Positions 1 through 5,211 of a stretch of 6,803 nucleotides of DNA are shown piece after piece. The notes beneath the pieces are model-generated. The model had not been told where the DNA came from. It was given only the letters and a program-made list of their open reading frames with translations, and searched no databases. Made by a program: the position numbers and the translations under genes. Where the stretch lies: the NCBI GenBank assembly GCA_014729375.1, contig WJKA01000527.1, positions 1 to 6,803 on the forward strand. The letters run 5' to 3'. The first letter of the stretch is position 1. Every line of letters begins with the position of its first letter. This DNA comes from Chitinivibrionales bacterium (lineage in GTDB: Bacteria; Fibrobacterota; Chitinivibrionia; Chitinivibrionales; WJKA01).

Positions 1-1
1 C

Positions 2-1342
2 CTTTCCAATAATCCGGCAGACATTTCCGCCCGCACCATGGTTAAAGCCAATGGTGTGATTATGAATGATGTGTTTCATAATTTGAGCACTGAGTTGCGG
101 GACCTTCGCCTGAATACAAACGATAAAATTGCCCGTCATGTAGACAGAATAAACGAAATTGCCAAGGAATTGCATAATTTAAATACGGAAATCGGCATTG
201 TTGAAATAGGTCAGCAGAATGCCAATGACAGCCGCGACCAGCGGGATCAGCTTCTCAAGGAGCTGGCAAAGCTGATTGATGTCGACACGGTTGAAAATGA
301 CCGGGGGCAGGTGACGGTGACGACAGCGGGAAATATACTCGTATCCCCGGCACAATACCGTCAACTGGAAACAACAACGACAACATTTACCCGGAACGAC
401 GGCACCAGCGATATTGACATCGGGATACGCTTTGCCGATTCCAAGAGTGTGTTTACGCCGATAAGCGGATCAATCCGCGGTTTGATGGAGTGCCGTGACG
501 TTCTTATTCCCGAATACGAGTCGCGACTTGATACGCTGGCCCTGGGGCTGGTGGAAAAAATCAACGACCTTCACGTACAGGGATATAACCTTCTGGGGTA
601 TTCGGGCATCTACTTTTTTGATCCGTCAACAACCGGCGCATCGGACATCGATATTTCGGCATCGGTACATTCGGATGTTCAGAATATTGCGGCGGCAACC
701 GGGGGCGCTGCAAATGTGGGTGCACAAATCGTTGTACCCGCAGGGTCCGGACAGATTGATTTTGGAAATCCGCCGCAGCAGTTTACAAAAACACTGGGAC
801 GGTTTTATAATTCTGCAACCGACCCGGTGAACGAGCGGGCGCGGAATGTAATTGATGGTTCGGTTGTTGTTACCGCCGGCGGTACTACGCTTCAGGAGGA
901 TGTCGATTATCATATAGACTATGTCAACGGAACAATCCAGATGCTTCATGCAGGCTATGACGGCCAGGCGGTGACTATCGATTTTCAGTTCAGAACCGGT
1001 GATTTTGCCGGTCCCGGTGACAATGCAAACGCAGTCGCCATCTCAGAGCTTCGTCACGAACTTACCATGGCGCCGGACCCCCTGGGAAATGCTACCAATA
1101 CTTTTACCCAGTACTACAGCGCACTCATCGGGCAACTCGGACTGGAGCGCAATGAAGCTTCGGCCAGTCTGGAAACACGGGAATTTCTCATCCAGCAGTA
1201 TGAAAAACATCAGGACGCGATTTCCGGAGTATCGCTGGATGAAGAAATGGCTGAGATTATAAAGTACCAGCACACATTTTCGGCGGCCGCCCGCGTGATT
1301 ACGACCACGGGACGGATGCTTGAGGTGTTGATGAATATGTAA
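2..1342 (+). CDS. flgK: Flagellar hook-associated protein 1 (FlgK), 5' end outside window
   Basis: FlgK is the first of the two junction proteins between the hook and the flagellin filament; it is exported by the flagellar type III system. The reading frame is open from base 2, so the gene starts upstream. The first visible residues (LSNNPADISARTMV) match the conserved FlgK segment that usually lies about 115-125 residues from the N-terminus, so roughly that much is missing. The ATG at 38 is internal and is not the start. Family landmarks are the coiled-coil segment with DQRDQLLKELA, the block GSIRGLMECRDVLIPEYESRL followed by LHVQGYNLLG, and the C-terminal D0/D1 helix pattern SGVSLDEEMAEIIKYQ ... 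VITTTGRMLEVL. The middle (about nt 830-1021) contains a beta-rich insert with GGTTLQEDVDYHIDYVNGTI that recurs in the downstream FlgL. flgL follows after 139 nt, probably in the same operon. The assignment is secure; only the N-terminus is unseen. Confidence 0.95.
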   Translation, partial: LSNNPADISARTMVKANGVIMNDVFHNLSTELRDLRLNTNDKIARHVDRINEIAKELHNLNTEIGIVEIGQQNANDSRDQRDQLLKELAKLIDVDTVENDRGQVTVTTAGNILVSPAQYRQLETTTTTFTRNDGTSDIDIGIRFADSKSVFTPISGSIRGLMECRDVLIPEYESRLDTLALGLVEKINDLHVQGYNLLGYSGIYFFDPSTTGASDIDISASVHSDVQNIAAATGGAANVGAQIVVPAGSGQIDFGNPPQQFTKTLGRFYNSATDPVNERARNVIDGSVVVTAGGTTLQEDVDYHIDYVNGTIQMLHAGYDGQAVTIDFQFRTGDFAGPGDNANAVAISELRHELTMAPDPLGNATNTFTQYYSALIGQLGLERNEASASLETREFLIQQYEKHQDAISGVSLDEEMAEIIKYQHTFSAAARVITTTGRMLEVLMNM

Positions 1343-1481
1343 ATACGGGACGGAATGTGTCAATCATACCCGTCTTCGTCTGCAATGACGCAGCGCAATG
1401 AAACCGGGGCGGGTACTCCTCCCCGTTGCTGAATGAGCGAGCCGGGTACCCAAACGATGACCCGTATGCGGAGGAAAACGT
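1343..1481 (+). other. flgK-flgL spacer with a G+C-rich hairpin and anti-SD sequence
   Basis: No gene is seen in this 139-base spacer. A stable hairpin can be drawn at 1405-1425: CGGGG pairs with CCCCG, then a C/T mismatch, then GG pairs with CC around a GTACT loop. It is not followed by a T-run, so it is not a classical terminator. The 3' arm contains CCTCC (1418-1422), complementary to the flgL Shine-Dalgarno GGAGG (1470-1474), so two alternative pairings are possible. I found no -24/-12 promoter here (no GG-N10-GC with TTGC), which supports co-transcription of flgL with flgK. Confidence 0.4.
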
Positions 1482-2705
1482 ATGAGCATGCGTATTACAT
1501 TCAGAGAACTTAACAAACACATGCAGCATGTGATAAACGATCGGTTTTCTGATTTGTCTAAACTGCAGGAAGAGCTGGCAACCGGCAAACGGCTGCTCAG
1601 ACCCTCAGACGATCCGGTCGATGTAGCTAACGATTTGAAGCTCCGGTCAAAACTTGCTCAGATATCTCAGTGTAAGGATAATATCGAGGACGGCATGGGG
1701 TTCATGGGAGTTGCGGATTCGGCAATGCTGAGCATGAATGATTTGATGCAGCGCCTGAGGGAACTGGCAATCCAGGCGTCAAGCGATACACAGTCGTCCA
1801 CAGAGCGGGGATACATTCTCAAAGAGGTAGAGCAACTGCTGCGCCAACTGGTTTCTCTCGGCAACTCAAAATTCAAAGGTGACTATGTTTTCGGCGGGAC
1901 CCAGACAAAGATTGCACCATTTCCCATGCAGGCCTCCACCGCGTCGAGCCCCCAGGATTATACCGATTTAAATATGGCCTGGTATGACGGTTCCGGGGGC
2001 GTTGGCGGAAACTGTTATTTATATGACGCCTTTACGCAGGAGAGAGTTACCCGGATAGTGCCGGGGACCGTTTCTGTGAGAAGCGGTGGGACGACCTTTG
2101 TAGAAGGGCAGGACTTTACTATCGATTATGTCAGCGGCGCAATAACGCCGCTCAATCCACTGCTTGCAGTGGATGTCTCCGATGGCGGAACATTTGCAGG
2201 GCCTAATTACAGCTCGGGTGGAATTCAGTTTACTTTCGAATATGTCGGCAGGGGAAGAGATATTTATGGAGATCCGGTTGTCAGCGACGGGGATATTTTG
2301 CGGGAGATCGAATCCGGGATTACCATGCCGATCAATATTCCGGCCGGCGAGCTGACCCAGGATGATGCAACCGGGCTTAATACAATGGAAACCATTATCC
2401 GCCTGGGACAGCGCCTGATCGAAAGCGATACTCAGCAGATCGAGAACCAGATCGGGGAGATTGATGTCGTTCTGAAAACGTTACTTGCGGCGCAGACAAA
2501 AAACGGTTCCCGGATGAACCGGTTTGACAGCACGCTCAACAGAAACGAATTGCAGTTCAATGAAACAACCAGGCTGCAATCAACGCTTGAAGATGCAGAG
2601 TATGCCGATACGGTAATGAGATTTTCGTTGCTCGAAACCGTATATAATGCGGCGTTGAAATCCGCCAGCCATATAATACAACCATCACTGGTAAATTTTC
2701 TCTAG
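1482..2705 (+). CDS. flgL: Flagellar hook-associated protein 3 (FlgL)
   Basis: FlgL is the second junction protein, sitting between FlgK and the flagellin filament. The 407-residue product has the flagellin-like N-terminal D0/D1 helices (MRITFRELNKHMQHVIND, then LQEELATGKRLLRPSDDP at 28-45, the FlgL signature). These are followed by MQRLRELAIQASSDT at 89-103, the FlgL-typical KGDYVFGGTQT at 132-142, and a flagellin-like C-terminal helix (about 345-400). The start at 1482 has GGAGG at 1470-1474, 7 nt upstream; the ATG two codons later is a weaker choice. At 407 residues it is longer than the roughly 300-320 typical of enteric FlgL. The extra length lies in a central beta-rich insert at about 186-257, which resembles one in the upstream FlgK. 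Cysteines occur at 64 and 178. It belongs with flgK upstream; flagellin follows under its own promoter. Confidence 0.95.
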   Translation: MSMRITFRELNKHMQHVINDRFSDLSKLQEELATGKRLLRPSDDPVDVANDLKLRSKLAQISQCKDNIEDGMGFMGVADSAMLSMNDLMQRLRELAIQASSDTQSSTERGYILKEVEQLLRQLVSLGNSKFKGDYVFGGTQTKIAPFPMQASTASSPQDYTDLNMAWYDGSGGVGGNCYLYDAFTQERVTRIVPGTVSVRSGGTTFVEGQDFTIDYVSGAITPLNPLLAVDVSDGGTFAGPNYSSGGIQFTFEYVGRGRDIYGDPVVSDGDILREIESGITMPINIPAGELTQDDATGLNTMETIIRLGQRLIESDTQQIENQIGEIDVVLKTLLAAQTKNGSRMNRFDSTLNRNELQFNETTRLQSTLEDAEYADTVMRFSLLETVYNAALKSASHIIQPSLVNFL

Positions 2706-2710
2706 GTAAT

Positions 2711-2727
2711 GGAAAGTTTTGCCCGGT
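2711..2727 (+). promoter_or_regulatory. Possible activator site upstream of flagellin sigma-54 promoter
   Basis: GGAAAGTTTTGCCCGGT closely resembles GGAACTGTTTTGCATGGT at 4700-4717, upstream of the second sigma-54 promoter. The shared core GTTTTGC starts 70 nt before the -24 GG here and 60 nt before it there. The difference is one helical turn, as expected for an enhancer-binding-protein site. This is inference from two copies only. Confidence 0.25.
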
Positions 2728-2783
2728 ACAATGAATTGGGAAATAAAAACAGGTACTATACAAAACAAAAATGCTCTTTTCGG

Positions 2784-2801
2784 TTGGCACATGTTTTGCA
2801 A
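2784..2801 (+). promoter_or_regulatory. Sigma-54 (-24/-12) promoter of the flagellin gene
   Basis: TTGGCACATGTTTTGCAA matches the RpoN consensus TGGCAC-N5-TTGCA at every core position. The invariant GG (2786-2787) and GC (2798-2799) are separated by exactly 10 nt. Transcription should begin near 2811, which leaves a leader of about 96 nt before the flagellin ATG. Flagellin genes in many polar-flagellate and delta-type bacteria use sigma-54 rather than sigma-28. An enhancer-binding activator would be required; none is encoded in this window. Confidence 0.85.
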
Positions 2802-2810
2802 TCGATAAGT

Positions 2811-2906
2811 TCATGCACGGAAGCAGTTGTTGTCAGGATGACACAGGGAGCGCAGTCAGGATAGTTTTCGGCTGCATGGAAGCATACTTACCCAAAGGAG
2901 GGTACT
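2811..2906 (+). promoter_or_regulatory. Flagellin mRNA leader with clustered candidate CsrA-binding hairpins
   Basis: GGA triplets lie at 2819, 2836, 2847, 2859, 2878 and 2897. Four sit in loops of small hairpins: TGC-ACGGAA-GCA (2814-2825), TGTC-AGGAT-GACA (2831-2843), TGC-ATGGAA-GCA (2873-2884) and TACCC-AAAGGA-GGGTA (2889-2904). The last overlaps the AAAGGAGGG ribosome-binding site, 5 nt from the ATG. The first and third are a near-exact 12-nt repeat, and GTCAGGAT occurs twice (2832, 2855). CsrA dimers prefer GGA in a short hairpin loop, so CsrA (encoded at 4365) probably represses flagellin translation here, as it does with B. subtilis hag. Binding itself is inferred. Confidence 0.6.
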
Positions 2907-3752
2907 ATGTCTCGTATCAATCATAATATTCCCGCAATGGTGACGGGAACTGCGCTGCGTCAGGTTGGACGACGGTTGGCCAAGTCGCTTGAGAAGCTTT
3001 CTACAGGTCTCCGCGTTAACCGCGCAGCGGACGATGCCGCCGGCCTGAGTATCTCGGAGCAATTGCGCACGCAATGCCGGGGCCTTGCTATGGGTATCAG
3101 GAACGCTCAGGACGGTATGGCACTTCTGAATATTGCTGAAGGGGCGTTGATTGAAACTGAGGACATGCTGCAGAGAATGCGCGAGTTGTGCATTCAGGCA
3201 GCAAATGACACGTTGACTTCACGGGAACGAAGCTATGTGCAGATTGAATTCGACCAGCTCAGGGTTGAAATCGATCGTATTGTCAACGGAACACAGTATA
3301 ACAGCATGAAACTCCTCAACGGTACCGACGTATGGGCGAGCGGAGGTATCATACATGTCGGTCCGAATGACAACAGCGACGGCGCGGATGTCGTTACTAT
3401 TACGATTACCGGCGTGGATACCAATACAATGGGAATCAGCGCCGCTGATAATATCTTTGTTACCAGCCAGAGTGATGCGACAATAGCAATATCCGCGCTG
3501 GATATCGCGTTAAACAGCGTGAATGGATTACGGGCAGACCTCGGCGCGAAAACCAACCGGCTGGAGCACGCGCTGATCAACCAGGAAAATCAAGAGCAGA
3601 ATATGACCGCGGCCGAGTCAACGATCCGTGATACCGATTTTGCACTCGAAACAACCACGTTTACCCGGAACCAGATTATTCAACAGTCGGCTACGGCAAT
3701 GCTGGCTCAGGCGAATATGGTACCACAGAGTGTCCTTGGACTAATTCAGTAA
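2907..3752 (+). CDS. fliC: Flagellin
   Basis: Major filament subunit, exported through the flagellar type III apparatus and polymerised on FlgL. The 281 residues comprise the conserved N-terminal D0/D1 region (SRINHNIPAM; SLEKLSTGLRVNRAADDAAG at 27-46; RNAQDGMALLNIAEGAL at 65-81; LQRMRELCIQAANDT at 88-102), a reduced middle of roughly 140-195, and the conserved C-terminal region (NRLEHALINQENQEQN, then IRDTDFALETT and TAMLAQANMVPQSVLGLIQ to the end). There is little room for large D2/D3 domains. The start follows AAAGGAGG (2894-2901) by 5-6 nt. Expression appears to be driven by the sigma-54 promoter at 2784 and gated by the GGA-rich leader. Two cysteines, C57 and C95, fall in conserved regions where flagellins nearly always have other residues; C95 replaces the usual Ala/Ser in MREL-x-xQ. 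fliW and csrA, known regulators of flagellin homeostasis, follow directly. Confidence 0.96.
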   Translation: MSRINHNIPAMVTGTALRQVGRRLAKSLEKLSTGLRVNRAADDAAGLSISEQLRTQCRGLAMGIRNAQDGMALLNIAEGALIETEDMLQRMRELCIQAANDTLTSRERSYVQIEFDQLRVEIDRIVNGTQYNSMKLLNGTDVWASGGIIHVGPNDNSDGADVVTITITGVDTNTMGISAADNIFVTSQSDATIAISALDIALNSVNGLRADLGAKTNRLEHALINQENQEQNMTAAESTIRDTDFALETTTFTRNQIIQQSATAMLAQANMVPQSVLGLIQ

Positions 3753-3760
3753 TAAAGGAC

Positions 3761-3849
3761 AAAACCGGGTGAATGTACAGGGGAAACTATCTGAAGGCAC
3801 GGCGGGGGCATTCGCCGGCTCGACGAATGCCTGCACTGCCCCCGGTTTT
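3761..3849 (+). terminator. Structured terminator-like region after flagellin
   Basis: An inner perfect 8-bp stem GGCATTCG/CGAATGCC (3807-3814 with 3824-3831, 9-nt loop) lies inside a perfect 9-bp outer inverted repeat AAAACCGGG/CCCGGTTTT (3761-3769 with 3841-3849). A competing pairing GGGGGC (3804-3809) with GCCCCC (3838-3843) is also possible. The 3' arm ends in TTTT. The position just after the flagellin stop and before a separate fliW promoter candidate fits termination of the abundant flagellin transcript. The T-run is short, so termination strength is uncertain. Confidence 0.5.
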
Positions 3850-3862
3850 CCCGAACAAATTC

Positions 3863-3892
3863 TTGACAGCTATTTATGGTTAATAGCATTTT
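3863..3892 (+). promoter_or_regulatory. Candidate sigma-70-type promoter for fliW-csrA
   Basis: A perfect TTGACA -35 box lies at 3863-3868. With an 18-nt spacer the best -10 is CATTTT (3887-3892), matching TATAAT at only three positions, including the important A2 and T6. The surrounding DNA is A+T-rich. No -24/-12 signature occurs in this spacer, so fliW-csrA may be expressed independently of the sigma-54 flagellin unit. Confidence 0.35.
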
Positions 3893-3941
3893 AGTACTGT
3901 AGTATGAATTCTTCTATGTTCGTGCAAGGAACGGCCCGTGT

Positions 3942-4361
3942 ATGAGTGATTTTTTCAAAGATCTTGTTTACGCCAAAGACGATATAATCACATTCCCCTC
4001 AGGATTGCCGGGCTTTGAAAAAAATAAAGAATTTGTCCTTATCCAGATTCCGGATTATGCACCGTTCGAATGGCTGGTATGTGTTGATGGAACGCGGCTC
4101 CGCTTTGCCGTACTCAATCCCATGCTGTTCAGACCCGACTATAATCCGAATATGACAAAAGAGCAGCTCGAGGATCTCCATATCGAGAAACCGGAGGACA
4201 TACTGCTGTACTCTATTGTTACAATCAGCGAAAATCCTGATGAATCCACGGCTAATCTGATCGGCCCGGTCATTATCAACAGGACCAGGCGGATTGCAAA
4301 GCAAATTGTAATTGAGGATGAACGCTATACTACGCGGGAACCAATTCTGAGGAAGAAATAG
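3942..4361 (+). CDS. fliW: Flagellar assembly factor FliW (CsrA antagonist)
   Basis: FliW binds either flagellin or CsrA in the cytoplasm. When flagellin is secreted, FliW is released, sequesters CsrA and lets flagellin mRNA be translated. The 139-residue product is close to the usual family length and carries the hallmark ITFPSGLPGFE at 16-26, followed by EFVLIQ, FEWLVCVD, NPMLFRPDYNP, the acidic-helix segment EDLHIEKPEDILLYSIVTI, and ANLIGPVIINRTRRIAKQIV near the C-terminus. The ATG at 3942 has AAGGA at 3926-3930, a rather long 11-nt spacing. A weak GTTC/GAAC stem (3918-3921 with 3929-3932) overlaps that site. csrA follows after only 3 nt, so the two proteins should be made together. Identification is firm; the regulatory role here is taken from B. 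subtilis and Campylobacter homologues. Confidence 0.95.
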   Translation: MSDFFKDLVYAKDDIITFPSGLPGFEKNKEFVLIQIPDYAPFEWLVCVDGTRLRFAVLNPMLFRPDYNPNMTKEQLEDLHIEKPEDILLYSIVTISENPDESTANLIGPVIINRTRRIAKQIVIEDERYTTREPILRKK

Positions 4362-4364
4362 CGC

Positions 4365-4601
4365 ATGCTTGTATTAACTCGAAAAATGGGCGAATCAATC
4401 CGGATCGGTGACAATATAGTAGTGAAAGTTGTCGACCTTGACGGCAGGCATGTTAAGCTTGGAATTGACGCTCCCCGCAATATTGCGGTCAATCGTGAAG
4501 AAATTTACGAGAGAATCCAGAAAGAAAACAAGGCCGCCTCCGAAGCCCAGGATGCCAAACTGAAAGATGTTGCCGGCATTCTGCGGAAGAAAAAAGAATA
4601 G
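4365..4601 (+). CDS. csrA: Carbon storage regulator / translational regulator CsrA
   Basis: CsrA is a dimeric RNA-binding protein that recognises GGA in hairpin loops and usually blocks ribosome access. The 78-residue sequence has the full core: MLVLTRKMGESIRIGD at 1-16, VKLGIDAPRNIAVNREEIYERI at 30-51. The RNA-binding residues L4, R6 and R44 are present. N55, reported in B. subtilis CsrA as needed for FliW sensitivity, is also conserved in the QKEN segment. A C-terminal tail of about 20 residues ending RKKKE extends beyond the 61-residue E. coli form, as in other CsrA proteins that partner FliW. The ATG is 3 nt after the fliW stop; GAGGA at 4349-4353, inside fliW, is the likely ribosome-binding site, so translation is probably coupled. 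The obvious local target is the flagellin leader at 2811-2906. Confidence 0.96.
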   Translation: MLVLTRKMGESIRIGDNIVVKVVDLDGRHVKLGIDAPRNIAVNREEIYERIQKENKAASEAQDAKLKDVAGILRKKKE

Positions 4602-4763
4602 CCGCTCTTAATTCCGTTTCCGTACATTTACGAATAACAGTCAGGCCGGCATCGGGGGAAATCTTTTCCGGCGGGAAGGAATTTTATTCCTTTACGGAAG
4701 GAACTGTTTTGCATGGTTTACACTGTGTTGGAGGCACTGCTGCCCGAACCACAATAAGTTGTA
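4602..4763 (+). other. csrA downstream region: GGA-rich, several small hairpins, no gene
   Basis: I see no coding region here. An AAGGAAT-TTT-ATTCCTT stem-loop (4676-4692) and a GGAAA-TCT-TTTCC stem-loop (starting near 4657) are visible; the former could be a weak end to the fliW-csrA transcript, but there is no strong T-run. Six GGA triplets occur between 4657 and 4732, most of them near or inside small stems. The stretch 4700-4717 resembles the sequence upstream of the flagellin sigma-54 promoter and is listed separately. Confidence 0.35.
4700..4717 (+). promoter_or_regulatory. Possible activator site upstream of the second sigma-54 promoter
   Basis: GGAACTGTTTTGCATGGT resembles GGAAAGTTTTGCCCGGT at 2711-2727, with one gap and the shared core GTTTTGC-N2-GGT. 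The core lies 60 nt before the -24 GG, against 70 nt at the flagellin promoter, so both sites would face the same side of the helix. Only two copies are known, and chance similarity is possible. Confidence 0.25.
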
Positions 4764-4781
4764 TTGGCCCGATATTTGCAA
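4764..4781 (+). promoter_or_regulatory. Sigma-54 (-24/-12) promoter of the MerR-glycosyltransferase unit
   Basis: TTGGCCCGATATTTGCAA has GG (4766-4767) and GC (4778-4779) exactly 10 nt apart. It fits TGGCAC-N5-TTGCA with one mismatch in the -24 element (C for A). The transcription start would be near 4791, about 39 nt before the ATG at 4830. Together with the flagellin promoter it suggests that both units belong to one RpoN regulon. Confidence 0.7.
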
Positions 4782-4829
4782 AAATAATACTGGAGTAGTA
4801 CTTCGAGTAAACTGTCAAGGGGAAGCGAA

Positions 4830-5150
4830 ATGAATGAAACTATGAAAGCACAGGCTGAGAAACTTTCGATCGGGGATGTTTCGCGGATTTGCGGAGTGCC
4901 GTCACACACAATCCGTTACTGGGAGAAAGAGTTTGGGGATTATCTTTGCCCCAACAGGACCGCCGGCAAACAGCGACGGTATGCTGAGCGTGATATTCAG
5001 CGCCTGGTTCGAATCAAGAAGTTGCTGTGGATTGACGGTTTTACTATTGCGGGCGCACACAGGACCCTCCGGGGTGATGCCGTGTTTCCGCTTCTTGCTG
5101 CAGATAAAGATATTGATGAGATTCTAAACCCCCTCAGCAATGCTGCGTGA
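4830..5150 (+). CDS. Small MerR-family DNA-binding regulator
   Basis: This 106-residue protein is essentially a lone MerR-type winged helix-turn-helix. KLSIGDVSRICGVPSHTIRYWEKEF (11-35) is the canonical recognition region, with R29-Y30-W31 at the end of the recognition helix. RRYAERDIQRLVRIKKLLWIDGFTIAGAHRTL (49-80) forms the wing and following helices. There is no long dimerisation coiled coil, and no cysteine cluster or other effector domain is seen in the short C-terminal tail, so it is unlikely to be a metal or drug sensor of the classical MerR type. The start has AAGGGGAA at 4817-4824. It follows a sigma-54 promoter and precedes the glycosyltransferase gene by 57 nt, suggesting a shared transcript. 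Its targets are unknown; similar short MerR proteins exist in delta-type bacteria, but I cannot name an orthologue. Confidence 0.85.
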   Translation: MNETMKAQAEKLSIGDVSRICGVPSHTIRYWEKEFGDYLCPNRTAGKQRRYAERDIQRLVRIKKLLWIDGFTIAGAHRTLRGDAVFPLLAADKDIDEILNPLSNAA

Positions 5151-5157
5151 GGCGGGG
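5129..5157 (+). promoter_or_regulatory. Strong hairpin across the MerR-gene stop codon
   Basis: CCC (5129-5131) pairs with GGG (5154-5156), CCTCA (5132-5136) with TGAGG (5148-5152), and GCA (5137-5139) with TGC (5144-5146) around an ATGC loop, with two single-base bulges on the 3' side. This gives about 11 pairs. TAACATAAA follows rather than a T-run, so it is not a classical terminator. It may limit read-through or stabilise RNA ends between the regulator and the glycosyltransferase gene. Confidence 0.4.
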
Positions 5158-5166
5158 TAACATAAA

Positions 5167-5211
5167 ATGAATACAGGAAGAAAGCAGTTCATGGAGGAGG
5201 CCGGGCAATGA
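5167..5211 (+). promoter_or_regulatory. Possible 14-codon leader ORF coupled to the glycosyltransferase start
   Basis: ATG at 5167 opens MNTGRKQFMEEAGQ and stops at TGA 5209-5211, overlapping the next ATG (5208) as ATGA. This geometry would couple translation. A second in-frame ATG lies at 5191. The upstream ribosome-binding site is weak (GGGG at 5154-5157, inside the preceding hairpin). It may be chance, because the glycosyltransferase has its own strong GGAGGAGG at 5193-5200. Confidence 0.2.

Noticed and set aside
495..830. 111-codon + strand frame inside flgK, and similar alternative frames elsewhere
   Set aside because: It overlaps a well-conserved FlgK reading frame and encodes low-complexity Arg/Ile/Trp-rich sequence typical of an out-of-frame translation.
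1343..1467. ATACGGG ... CCCGTAT inverted repeat flanking the flgK-flgL spacer
   Set aside because: It is only 7 bp with a loop over 100 nt, so it is likely chance. A shorter ACGGG/CCCGT pairing after the flgK stop lacks a T-run and is too weak to call a terminator.
2706..2906. Sigma-28 promoter for flagellin (TCGATAA near 2802 resembling GCCGATAA)
   Set aside because: No TAAA/TAAAGTTT -35 element occurs at the required distance, and the sequence overlaps the end of a near-perfect sigma-54 promoter.
2752..2908. GGTACTAT repeated at 2752 and 2901
   Set aside because: An 8-mer that includes the start-codon context; there is no consistent spacing relation to the promoter, so probably coincidence.
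4728..4745. Another GG-N10-GC arrangement (GG 4730, GC 4742) upstream of the MerR gene
   Set aside because: The -24 element reads TGGAGG and the -12 element CTGC, both poor matches; the site at 4764-4781 is much closer to consensus.
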